In this document: in pieces, positions 1-6,005 of the stretch
Position numbering within the stretch: the stretch's first letter is position 1
Layout of the letters: the number at the start of each line of letters is the position of its first letter
NCBI GenBank assembly: GCA_947445495.1
Contig: CANFEI010000080.1
Span: 1 to 6,324 of the forward strand
DNA length: 6,324 bases
Source of the DNA: Alcaligenaceae bacterium
GTDB taxonomy: Bacteria; Pseudomonadota; Gammaproteobacteria; Burkholderiales; Burkholderiaceae
Reading direction: 5' to 3'
Position numbers and translations under genes: made by a program
Notes under the pieces: generated by a model
The model's database searches: none
The model's input: the letters and a program-made list of their open reading frames with translations, nothing else
Told to the model about the DNA's origin: nothing

Positions 1-783
1 CAAATTTTGGTGGGCGACCAAGACGTCGTCCAGCTCTCGGATTCTGAGTTATCGGCTTTTCGGGGCAAAGTAGCCTCGATGATCTTCCAGGAGCCGCTGC
101 TCGCGCTTGATCCAGTTTATACAGTGGGTGAGCAGATCACCGAAGCCATCCTGCGGCACGAGAACATCAGCAAGGAGCAGGCGCGTGCGCGTGCGCTATC
201 GCTTTTTGAGCGCGTACGCATTCCGAGTCCTGAACGTCGTCTTGATGCTTACCCGCATGAAATGTCAGGCGGTATGCGTCAACGCGCCATGATTTCACTG
301 GCGCTGGCAAGCCAACCGCAATTGCTCCTCGCCGACGAACCCACGACGGCGCTCGATGCCACGGTGCAGATTCAAATTCTGCTCTTGTTGCGTGAATTGC
401 AGCGCGAACTTGGTCTATCTGTTGTGTTTGTGACGCATGATATCGGCGCAGCCGTTGAGGTCGCTGACCGCATTGCCGTCATGTATGCAGGACGTATCGT
501 CGAGCAAGGTACGACGCGAACGATCATGCGTTCGCCTCGTCACCCCTACACACGTGCCCTGCTTAAAAGCTTGGCCCATGGCTCCGTCAAGAAGGGAACG
601 CGCTTGGAAACTATTCTAGGATCTCCTCCCGACCTGAGCAATCTGCCGTCAGGATGCGTGTTTGCAGAACGCTGCGGCCTAGCCACTGACGATTGTAGAA
701 AAGCTTTACCTGAAACAATTTGGCTCACTGAAGATCACAGCGCCAGATGTTTCAGGGTAGACCAGACGCTGCAGCCTGTGTAG
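1..783 (+). CDS. ABC transporter ATP-binding protein, DppD/OppD-like (3' part; 5' end outside window)
   Basis: This is an ATPase subunit of a peptide/nickel-family ABC importer; it would power uptake from the cytoplasmic face of the inner membrane. The frame is open from base 1, so the gene starts upstream. The 260 visible residues lack the N-terminal region with Walker A (roughly 70-80 residues by family length). Visible motifs, numbered from base 1, are the Q-loop MIFQEP (Q30), the ABC signature MSGGMRQR (88-95), Walker B LLLADEP (108-114, catalytic E113), D-loop ALD (117-119) and the H-loop histidine H146. The tail from about residue 181 is the oligopeptide-transporter C-terminal extension, with cysteines at 219, 225, 232 and 250. 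The Q-loop text 'FQEPLLALDPV' fits the D rather than the F subunit. No F-type ATPase follows, because the next gene is convergent. Partner permease and binding-protein genes would lie upstream. The substrate (peptide, glutathione or metal chelate) is not determinable. Confidence 0.93.
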   Translation, partial: QILVGDQDVVQLSDSELSAFRGKVASMIFQEPLLALDPVYTVGEQITEAILRHENISKEQARARALSLFERVRIPSPERRLDAYPHEMSGGMRQRAMISLALASQPQLLLADEPTTALDATVQIQILLLLRELQRELGLSVVFVTHDIGAAVEVADRIAVMYAGRIVEQGTTRTIMRSPRHPYTRALLKSLAHGSVKKGTRLETILGSPPDLSNLPSGCVFAERCGLATDDCRKALPETIWLTEDHSARCFRVDQTLQPV

Positions 784-795
784 GCGCTGTTTCTT
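772..795 (+). terminator. Possible weak intrinsic terminator of the ABC ATPase gene
   Basis: CAGCCT (772-777) can pair with GG/GCTG (783-784 and 786-789) around a five-base loop, with one bulged C at 785. The tail TTTCTT follows at 790-795. The site spans the stop codon of the ATPase gene and sits in the 33-bp gap facing the end of clpB, where a terminator is expected. The stem is short and bulged and the T-tract is interrupted, so this is only a candidate. On the minus strand there is no T-run, so it would not serve clpB. Confidence 0.22.
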
Positions 796-816
796 GCCGC
801 TGGTTATCTGCCTTGG

Positions 817-3411
817 TTATTGGAGAGTTCGTTCAAACACGAACTTTCCATCTCGCCAGTCTACGGGCACGACATCACGCGGCCCAAACTTGCCTTGCAG
901 AATCAACTTCGCAATCGGATTTTCCAGTTGCTGCTGGATAGCCCGTTTGAGCGGTCTTGCGCCAAAGACTGGATCAAAGCCTGAGCGCGCGATTTCGGCT
1001 TGCGCCACAGGCGAGACCTCTAATATCATCTCCTGCTGCAACATCCGTTTAGCCAGGCGCTGGATCTGCACACCGGCGATCTTCTCGATATGCGCACTAT
1101 CCAAAGCATGGAACACGACAACCTCATCAATGCGGTTCAAGAACTCTGGCCGGAAATGATTTTTTAAGTCATCCCATACAATCGCTTTGATCGCTTCGTA
1201 AGGCTGACCCACCATCGCTTGAATATGATGCGAGCCAAGGTTAGAGGTCATCACAATCACCGTATTACGGAAATCGACCGTACGTCCTTGTCCGTCCGTG
1301 AGACGCCCATCGTCAAGCACCTGCAACAGCACGTTAAAGACATCGGGATGCGCCTTCTCGACCTCATCGAGCAATATCACGCTATAAGGTTTACGACGCA
1401 CTGCCTCGGTGAGATATCCACCCTCTTCGTAGCCAACATAGCCTGGGGGAGCACCGATCAACCGTGCAACCGAATGCTTTTCCATGAATTCGCTCATGTC
1501 GATTCGGATCAGCTGCTCATCCGAATCAAACAAAAAGTCTGCCAAGGCCCGGGTCAGTTCAGTTTTACCGACACCAGTGGGGCCGAGAAATAAAAACGAT
1601 CCATACGGGCGTGAGGCATCGGACAACCCAGCACGCGAGCGCCTGATGGCATCAGCAACCAACCCAACAGCCTCATCTTGTCCAATGACACGCTGATGCA
1701 AACGATCTTCCATTTGCAATAACTTATCGCGCTCACCCTGCATCATTTTCGACACTGGGATACCCGTCGCACGTGAAACGACCTCCGCAATCTCTTCCGC
1801 ACCCACTTGTGTGCGCAACAGACGTGGCTTATCGCTCGCATCAGCCGCTGCGCCAGCACCTTCCGCCGCTTTCAGACGCGTCTCAAGTTCGGGTAACTTG
1901 CCGTATTGAATTTCAGCGAGCTTGTCGAACTGACCTTTACGTTGCAGTTCAGCCATCTCAGCACGGGCACGCTCGATCTCTTCTTTAATCGACTGCGTCC
2001 CTTGTACGGCCGCTTTCTCGCTCTTCCAGATCACTTCAAAGTCGTTGTACTCGCGCTGTAATTTTTCAAGTTCTTCTTCGATAATTTGAAAACGGCGCAT
2101 CGAGCCTTCGTCGGTCTCTTTCTTGACGGCCTCACGCTCAATTTTTAATTGAATGATACGGCGATCAAGACGATCCATCACTTCAGGTTTAGAGTCGATT
2201 TCCATACGGATACGGGCTGCCGCCTCATCGATCAAATCGATGGCCTTATCCGGCAAGAAGCGGTCTGTGATGTAGCGATGCGAAAGTTCAGCGGCTGCGA
2301 CAATCGCCGGATCAGTGATCTCAACACCATGATGTAACTCATAGCGTTCCTGTAGGCCACGTAAGATCGCAATGGTCGACTCCACATTGGGTTCATCAAC
2401 AATGACCTTCTGGAAACGACGTTCCAGTGCCGCATCTTTTTCAATGTATTTGCGGTATTCATCCAGTGTGGTGGCACCAATGCAATGCAACTCCCCACGT
2501 GCCAAGGCGGGTTTCAGCATATTGCCTGCATCCATTGCACCTTCGGCTTTACCTGCGCCGACCATGGTGTGGATTTCGTCGATAAAGATAATGCTGCTGC
2601 CATCGTCCTGTGATAGCTCTTTGAGTACAGCCTTTAAGCGCTCCTCAAACTCACCACGGAATTTTGCGCCAGCAAGCAGGCTCGCCAAATCAAGCGAAAG
2701 CACTCGCTTGCCACGCAAACTCTCAGGCACTTCATCATTCACAATGCGCTGCGCTAAGCCTTCAACAATCGCGGTCTTGCCCACTCCGGGCTCACCGATC
2801 AACACGGGGTTGTTTTTTGTACGACGTTGCAGAATCTGTATTGCACGTCGAATCTCATCGTCACGTCCGATCACCGGATCGAGCTTTCCCTGACGGGCAC
2901 GCTCGGTCAAGTCCATCGTGTATTTCGATAAGGCTTCACGATTGGACTCGCCCTCTTGATCTTTCACAGCTTCGCCACCACGTACGGCATCAATGGCGGC
3001 TTCAAGCGCTTTGCGCTGCAAACCGGCTTCTTTCAGCGCACGTCCCACGTCGCCTTTGTCATCGGCCAAGGCCAATAAAAAGAGTTCACTGGGGATGTAG
3101 GTGTCACCGCGTTTTGAGGCTTCCTTATCCACACGTGTGAAAACAGCCTGCAGGTCGCGGCTGACTTGAATGTTGTCATCACCGCCTTTGACTTGCGGCA
3201 ACGCCTTCAGGGTCGAGGCCAGACTCGTTTGCAATTTATTGATCGCCACGCCCGCGCGTGCGAGCAAGCTTGCTGCGCCGCTCTCACTGTCGGCGAGTAA
3301 CGCAGACAGGACATGAGCCGGTTCGATGTAAGGGTGGTCCTGACGCGCGGCCACACTTTGCGCATCGGCGAGTGCCTGCTGAAATTTGGTCGTAAGTTTG
3401 TCAAAACGCAT
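817..3411 (-). CDS. clpB: ATP-dependent disaggregase ClpB (Hsp100 chaperone)
   Basis: ClpB is a cytoplasmic hexameric AAA+ machine that, with DnaK/DnaJ/GrpE, threads aggregated proteins through its pore and returns them to solution. The 864-residue product (E. coli ClpB: 857) is complete. It has an N-domain (about 1-145), AAA1 with Walker A GEPGVGKT (206-213), pore loop with F251, Walker B IIFIDE (E279) and arginine fingers R331/R332. The coiled-coil M-domain spans about 400-525 (Y503 conserved). AAA2 has Walker A GPTGVGKT (610-617), pore loop GYVG (657-660), Walker B VILLDE (E683) and sensor-2 GAR (R819). I chose the ATG at 3411 because the protein then begins [12 protein letters not shown], the standard ClpB N-terminus, and AGGAG lies 7 bases upstream. 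The frame stays open to 3519, but that extension is not ClpB-like and contains the likely promoter. All catalytic residues are present. The pore residue is Phe where E. coli has Tyr251, a conservative change. It is probably a single-gene heat-shock unit. Confidence 0.98.
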   Translation of the reverse strand: MRFDKLTTKFQQALADAQSVAARQDHPYIEPAHVLSALLADSESGAASLLARAGVAINKLQTSLASTLKALPQVKGGDDNIQVSRDLQAVFTRVDKEASKRGDTYIPSELFLLALADDKGDVGRALKEAGLQRKALEAAIDAVRGGEAVKDQEGESNREALSKYTMDLTERARQGKLDPVIGRDDEIRRAIQILQRRTKNNPVLIGEPGVGKTAIVEGLAQRIVNDEVPESLRGKRVLSLDLASLLAGAKFRGEFEERLKAVLKELSQDDGSSIIFIDEIHTMVGAGKAEGAMDAGNMLKPALARGELHCIGATTLDEYRKYIEKDAALERRFQKVIVDEPNVESTIAILRGLQERYELHHGVEITDPAIVAAAELSHRYITDRFLPDKAIDLIDEAAARIRMEIDSKPEVMDRLDRRIIQLKIEREAVKKETDEGSMRRFQIIEEELEKLQREYNDFEVIWKSEKAAVQGTQSIKEEIERARAEMAELQRKGQFDKLAEIQYGKLPELETRLKAAEGAGAAADASDKPRLLRTQVGAEEIAEVVSRATGIPVSKMMQGERDKLLQMEDRLHQRVIGQDEAVGLVADAIRRSRAGLSDASRPYGSFLFLGPTGVGKTELTRALADFLFDSDEQLIRIDMSEFMEKHSVARLIGAPPGYVGYEEGGYLTEAVRRKPYSVILLDEVEKAHPDVFNVLLQVLDDGRLTDGQGRTVDFRNTVIVMTSNLGSHHIQAMVGQPYEAIKAIVWDDLKNHFRPEFLNRIDEVVVFHALDSAHIEKIAGVQIQRLAKRMLQQEMILEVSPVAQAEIARSGFDPVFGARPLKRAIQQQLENPIAKLILQGKFGPRDVVPVDWRDGKFVFERTLQ
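2965..2979 (-). promoter_or_regulatory. Candidate internal translation start of clpB (short isoform, GTG codon 149)
   Basis: Codon 149 of clpB is GTG (bases 2967-2965), preceded after 7 bases by the purine-rich GGTGG. In E. coli a GTG at Val149, in the same protein context (GGE-x-V), starts a ClpB form lacking the N-domain. The same valine number and codon here suggest that dual initiation is kept, giving a product of about 716 residues. GTG is a common valine codon and GGTGG is an imperfect Shine-Dalgarno, so this is inference by homology. Confidence 0.35.
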
Positions 3412-3418
3412 GGTGATG

Positions 3419-3423
3419 CTCCT
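3419..3423 (-). promoter_or_regulatory. Ribosome binding site of clpB
   Basis: On the minus strand AGGAG precedes the ATG at 3411 by seven bases (CATCACC). This near-ideal Shine-Dalgarno fixes the clpB start against the in-frame upstream codons at 3519 and 3510. Confidence 0.85.
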
Positions 3424-3461
3424 AACGAGGTGCGGCTTGTGGCCAAGATTTGATGCATAGA

Positions 3462-3489
3462 AGATGCGGGCAAAGCGCCACTTTTCAAT
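3462..3489 (-). promoter_or_regulatory. Candidate sigma-32 heat-shock promoter of clpB
   Basis: On the minus strand ATTGAAA (3489-3483) is followed after 13 bases by CCGCATCT (3469-3462). The sigma-32 consensus is CTTGAAA, 11-16 bases, CCCCATnT, so each element differs at one position and the spacing is right. Transcription would start near 3455, leaving a leader of about 44 bases that carries the AGGAG site. Known regulation of clpB by sigma-32 in proteobacteria supports the call. No clear sigma-70 promoter was seen in the same place. Confidence 0.6.
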
Positions 3490-3519
3490 GGGTGTTTGCT
3501 CAAATTCCATGCGGCTCAC

Positions 3520-3534
3520 AAAAGCTTAGCTTTT
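3520..3534. repeat. AT-rich inverted repeat upstream of clpB
   Basis: AAAAGCTTAGCTTTT is a perfect 7+1+7 dyad, followed by two more T on the plus strand. It lies about 30 bases upstream of the candidate clpB -35 element and about 150 bases past the end of the acyl-CoA dehydrogenase operon, both on the minus strand. It could be a regulator site or a poor terminator; the stem has only two G-C pairs, which is weak for termination. Confidence 0.4.
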
Positions 3535-3597
3535 TTATGATGGACAGCGTTCGTTTGCCTGTGGGAGTGCCCGTCACCGAGATCGCACGATCGCATT

Positions 3598-3614
3598 CAG
3601 TGCTCTTAGCACTG
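3598..3614. repeat. Inverted repeat CAGTGCT-CTT-AGCACTG after the dehydrogenase operon
   Basis: A perfect 7-bp stem with a three-base loop, extendable by two T-G wobble pairs, lies 67 bases beyond the stop codon of the downstream acyl-CoA dehydrogenase gene. Neither strand has a T-run after it, so it does not meet the rule for an intrinsic terminator. It may be a transcript-end hairpin that stabilises the mRNA or assists Rho-dependent ending. Between this dyad and the stop codon, and between it and the dyad at 3520-3534, nothing gene-like was recognised. Confidence 0.4.
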
Positions 3615-3680
3615 GGATACTCTTACAGTGAATTCATCATGCGACATGGCTGCCCTCAACGAGCTAGTCGGTAAGCCCTG

Positions 3681-4703
3681 TTAGACCGTGTTCTGTTCCT
3701 GAAACAACTCAGTCCGGCAGAAATCCAACGTCGTTTGCTGTGAAGCCAAGATAGCGTGGCCTAATTGCGCAGACCAATGCACGGCTCCACCACCAGCCCG
3801 CGACCACTCGTTCAAACGACGGGTATAGAGCTGCAAATCGTATTCATGCGTCACGCCAATGGCCCCGTGGACGGCATGCGATACCGAGACAATCTTACTG
3901 ACTGCTTGGCTCGTGTGTGCTTTGGCTAATGCGGCAAGCATCGGTAGTGGCTCCCACGATTGACTTCGACAGGCCATTTCTGCCGCCATACGCGCACCAA
4001 ACACTAATTCAGCCACTTCACTAATTTGTTGTTGCAAGGCCTGGAAGCGACCGATTGGCTTACCGAACTGCTCGCGCTGATTGGCGTGCGTGAGCGTCAT
4101 CTCGAAGACGCGATCGGCAGCGCCGGCAATCAGCACAGACAGAGACAAGGCAAGTGCGTGCTCAAACTGCGGCGTGGGCCAATTTCCCAGGTGCGAGTCT
4201 TTCAATACCTCAGCAGACCAGGTCAGATCCGCGTCTAGTGAGCCGTGACCACCAGAGCGCACGACCACAGCCTTAGCCACAGGACAGAGCCACACGTTGT
4301 CGTCATGCTGCACAAGCACCCAATCCGCAACATAGCCAAAACTCACTGCGTGGGCTGTCAGTCGTCCGGACGCGGATTGAACCTGATAGGGTGCAAACGT
4401 AATCGTGCCCTCAGGTACAGGCTTGCCAGCTTGATTCAACCACGCACGCGCAAACAATGTATGTGCGTAAGGCAGCGGGACGGCGTGACGGCCCATACAA
4501 AAAACGATCGGCCAGATATCGACCAAAGCGAGTCTGGTACCCTCTGCGCTTTCAGGAACGAGCGCATCAGCAAAGCCTGCAGAAAGCAATGTTTCCCATA
4601 AAGCGGCACGATCTGCACTGCCCTGCTCGACACTGCGTATCACGCTCGCGCCGCACTCTTGAGAAAAAAACCGATCTGCCGATTCGTAAAATGAGTTTTG
4701 CAT
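3681..4703 (-). CDS. Acyl-CoA dehydrogenase family protein, short (partner) subunit
   Basis: This member of the acyl-CoA dehydrogenase fold has 340 residues from the ATG at 4703, short for a family of about 380-400. The C-terminal helical domain is recognisable: THANQREQFGKPIGRFQ (205-221) holds the R-x-Q-F-G motif (R210, Q212) that contacts FAD across the dimer interface, and AVHGAIGVTHEYDL (277-290) is the late family motif. The middle beta-domain is degenerate, without the M-S-E-P and W-T-T flavin/substrate motifs. No acidic residue stands between E181 and D197, where the isovaleryl-CoA-dehydrogenase-type base would fall. It therefore looks non-catalytic alone and probably pairs with the product of the gene immediately upstream. 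Start choice: GTG at 4712 overlaps the upstream TGA by four bases, but ATG at 4703 has GGTGA five bases before it and gives a more usual N-terminus. Either start implies translational coupling. Substrate unknown. Confidence 0.88.
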   Translation of the reverse strand: MQNSFYESADRFFSQECGASVIRSVEQGSADRAALWETLLSAGFADALVPESAEGTRLALVDIWPIVFCMGRHAVPLPYAHTLFARAWLNQAGKPVPEGTITFAPYQVQSASGRLTAHAVSFGYVADWVLVQHDDNVWLCPVAKAVVVRSGGHGSLDADLTWSAEVLKDSHLGNWPTPQFEHALALSLSVLIAGAADRVFEMTLTHANQREQFGKPIGRFQALQQQISEVAELVFGARMAAEMACRSQSWEPLPMLAALAKAHTSQAVSKIVSVSHAVHGAIGVTHEYDLQLYTRRLNEWSRAGGGAVHWSAQLGHAILASQQTTLDFCRTELFQEQNTV

Positions 4704-4708
4704 GACAG

Positions 4709-5860
4709 TCACCGTAAGCCGAGTCCGCGGGCGATGATTCCCCGCAGGATTTCGCGCGTACCACCGCGCAGCGAGAAGGTCGCACCCATCTGTTCAAGAT
4801 AGCCTAGAGTGCGCAACAAATCACTTGAGGCAATAAAGTCAGGACGCGCACCTAGCCAGTTGGCGATTTGACGGATCAAGCGTTGTTCAAAATCTGTACC
4901 GTAATCTTTAACAACAGACGCGTCGATCGCTGGGCTTTCACCCTCCACAAGCTTTTGCGTCACCGCCAGGGATAGCGCTCGCAACACTGCCATCTCTGCC
5001 GCTAGCGCACCAACGAGTGCTTGGGTCTCTGTATCCACTATTTTTTGTGCACGGACCTCGTCAAGCCAGCAGTCGAGCAAAGCAATGCTCGAGTAAATGC
5101 GTTCGGGACCGCTACGCTCAAACGCGAGCTCGGCATTGACTTGGTCCCAACCCTGCCCGGGCGTGCCTACGAGCGCATCAGCGCCGAGTTTCACGTTATC
5201 GAAAAAGACTTCCGAAAAATGCGCATCACCGGCCATATCGACGATGGGTCGAATCGTGACACCGGGCAGTTTGAGATCGATAATGACCTGAGACAAGCCT
5301 TTTTGACGATCCGTGGTCTCACCGGACGTGCGCACTAGGGCGATCATGTAATCACAGCCGTGGGCATTCGTTGTCCAAATTTTGCTGCCATTGAGCCGCC
5401 AGCCATCCTCAGTGGGGGTCGCACGGGTTCTGATGCTGGCCAGATCAGAGCCTGAACTTGGCTCGCTCATCCCAATGCAAAAAAAGGCTTCGCCTCGACA
5501 GATTCGGGGGATGTAAAACTCTTTTTGTGTGTCAGTGCCGTAGCGCAAAATCAAAGGACCGCTTTGTCGATCTGCAATCCAATGCGAGGCAACCGGTGCA
5601 CCCGAGGCTAACAACTCTTCAGACAGCACAAAACGCGAGAAAAATCCCTTGCCCGACCCACCGTAAGCAGCGGGAATCGTCAAGCCCAGCCAGCCTTTGG
5701 CTGCAAGACGTCGGCTAAAGCCATCGTCGGTTCCCATCCAAGAGCGAGACTTGATGTGCGCAGGCACATCCCGCATTTCTTGTTGTAAGAAAGCACGAAC
5801 CTCAGCGCGAAAGGCTCGCTCTTGTTCGGGCACTTGGGTGAACTCTAATGCGGTAAGCAT
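4709..5860 (-). CDS. Acyl-CoA dehydrogenase, large (catalytic) subunit
   Basis: This flavoenzyme would put an alpha,beta double bond into an acyl-CoA, passing electrons to electron-transfer flavoprotein. The 383 residues include an N-terminal helical domain, then FFCIGMSEPSSGSDLAS (126-142, flavin/acyl binding), KIWTTNA (160-166) and a beta-domain. E248 in LAFER aligns with the isovaleryl-CoA-dehydrogenase-type catalytic glutamate. The C-terminus holds RGGTREILR (365-373). The R-x-x-F-G motif expected after the base is absent, but is present in the short subunit encoded next. This complementary loss points to a heteromer like mycobacterial FadE26/27 or FadE28/29, which act on steroid side chains; that substrate is not implied here. 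Start: ATG 5860 is preferred over the in-frame TTG 5893, which has AGG directly against it with no spacing; the Shine-Dalgarno of 5860 is weak (GGA 11 bases upstream). It is first gene of a two-gene operon. Confidence 0.94.
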   Translation of the reverse strand: MLTALEFTQVPEQERAFRAEVRAFLQQEMRDVPAHIKSRSWMGTDDGFSRRLAAKGWLGLTIPAAYGGSGKGFFSRFVLSEELLASGAPVASHWIADRQSGPLILRYGTDTQKEFYIPRICRGEAFFCIGMSEPSSGSDLASIRTRATPTEDGWRLNGSKIWTTNAHGCDYMIALVRTSGETTDRQKGLSQVIIDLKLPGVTIRPIVDMAGDAHFSEVFFDNVKLGADALVGTPGQGWDQVNAELAFERSGPERIYSSIALLDCWLDEVRAQKIVDTETQALVGALAAEMAVLRALSLAVTQKLVEGESPAIDASVVKDYGTDFEQRLIRQIANWLGARPDFIASSDLLRTLGYLEQMGATFSLRGGTREILRGIIARGLGLR

Positions 5861-5897
5861 ATTCGTACGTGTCCGGAAAATAAGAAAATTCAACCTA

Positions 5898-5914
5898 AGA
5901 TGCCTGAGGCATCT
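5898..5914. promoter_or_regulatory. Perfect palindrome, likely operator of the divergent promoters
   Basis: AGATGCCTGAGGCATCT has 8-base arms around a single central G. It lies between the divergent dehydrogenase operon and the MaoC-like gene, next to AT-rich -10-like sequences at 5921-5929. It would cover the -35 region of the rightward promoter and the start region of the leftward one, so one bound dimer could block both. The size and symmetry suit a TetR- or GntR-type regulator of fatty-acid genes, but no regulator gene lies in the window. It is not followed by a T-run, so a terminator is unlikely. Confidence 0.5.
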
Positions 5915-5922
5915 GACCGCAA

Positions 5923-5928
5923 TATACT
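5923..5928 (+). promoter_or_regulatory. Candidate -10 element for the MaoC-like gene
   Basis: TATACT matches the sigma-70 -10 consensus at five of six positions, 77 bases before the start codon at 6006. No TTGACA-like -35 is found 16-18 bases upstream, because the palindrome at 5898-5914 occupies that place. The promoter may be weak or activator-dependent. Confidence 0.35.
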
Positions 5929-5952
5929 AGGAATACCGCGGCGCCGATCCAA
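5924..5952 (-). promoter_or_regulatory. Candidate promoter of the acyl-CoA dehydrogenase operon
   Basis: On the minus strand TTGGAT (5952-5947) is followed after 17 bases by TAGTAT (5929-5924). These match sigma-70 -35 and -10 consensus at three and four of six positions. Start of transcription would fall near 5917, just before the palindrome. It overlaps the rightward -10 candidate, so the two promoters may compete. Weak matches, low certainty. Confidence 0.25.
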
Positions 5953-5993
5953 GCCTCGATTGTAGGGGTTTGAAGAGTCCGGGAACAATCACT

Positions 5994-5998
5994 AAGGA
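5994..5998 (+). promoter_or_regulatory. Ribosome binding site of the MaoC-like gene
   Basis: AAGGA stands seven bases before the ATG at 6006 and supports that start codon. Confidence 0.75.
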
Positions 5999-6005
5999 TA
6001 AAGAC

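Noticed and set aside
1219..1593. 124-codon plus-strand frame antisense to clpB
   Set aside because: Lies opposite the conserved AAA2 region and has no recognisable domain or ribosome site.
2372..2893. 173-codon plus-strand frame antisense to clpB
   Set aside because: Shadow of a highly conserved coding sequence: serine/arginine-rich translation without motifs, fully inside the clpB AAA1 region.
3412..3519. In-frame upstream extension of clpB by 36 codons
   Set aside because: The added residues do not resemble ClpB, the family N-terminus begins at the ATG at 3411 behind a strong AGGAG, and the likely promoter lies inside the extension.
3584..3594. GATCGCACGATCGC-type near-palindrome around 3581-3594 as an operator
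   Set aside because: Short, imperfect and partly a direct repeat of GATCGCA; not clearly above chance.
3537..3674. Plus-strand 45-codon frame beginning ATGATGGAC in the clpB upstream spacer
   Set aside because: No Shine-Dalgarno, no recognisable family, and it overlaps the dyad at 3598-3614. It could be a small protein gene, but nothing beyond an open frame supports it.
4245..4601. 118-codon plus-strand frame antisense to the short dehydrogenase gene
   Set aside because: Composition is His/Arg/Cys-rich as in antisense shadows, and the minus-strand frame has clear family motifs.
5861..5893. TTG start giving an 11-residue longer large dehydrogenase subunit
   Set aside because: Its AGG is directly adjacent to the TTG with no spacing, and the added residues are not family-like; ATG at 5860 is a normal start.
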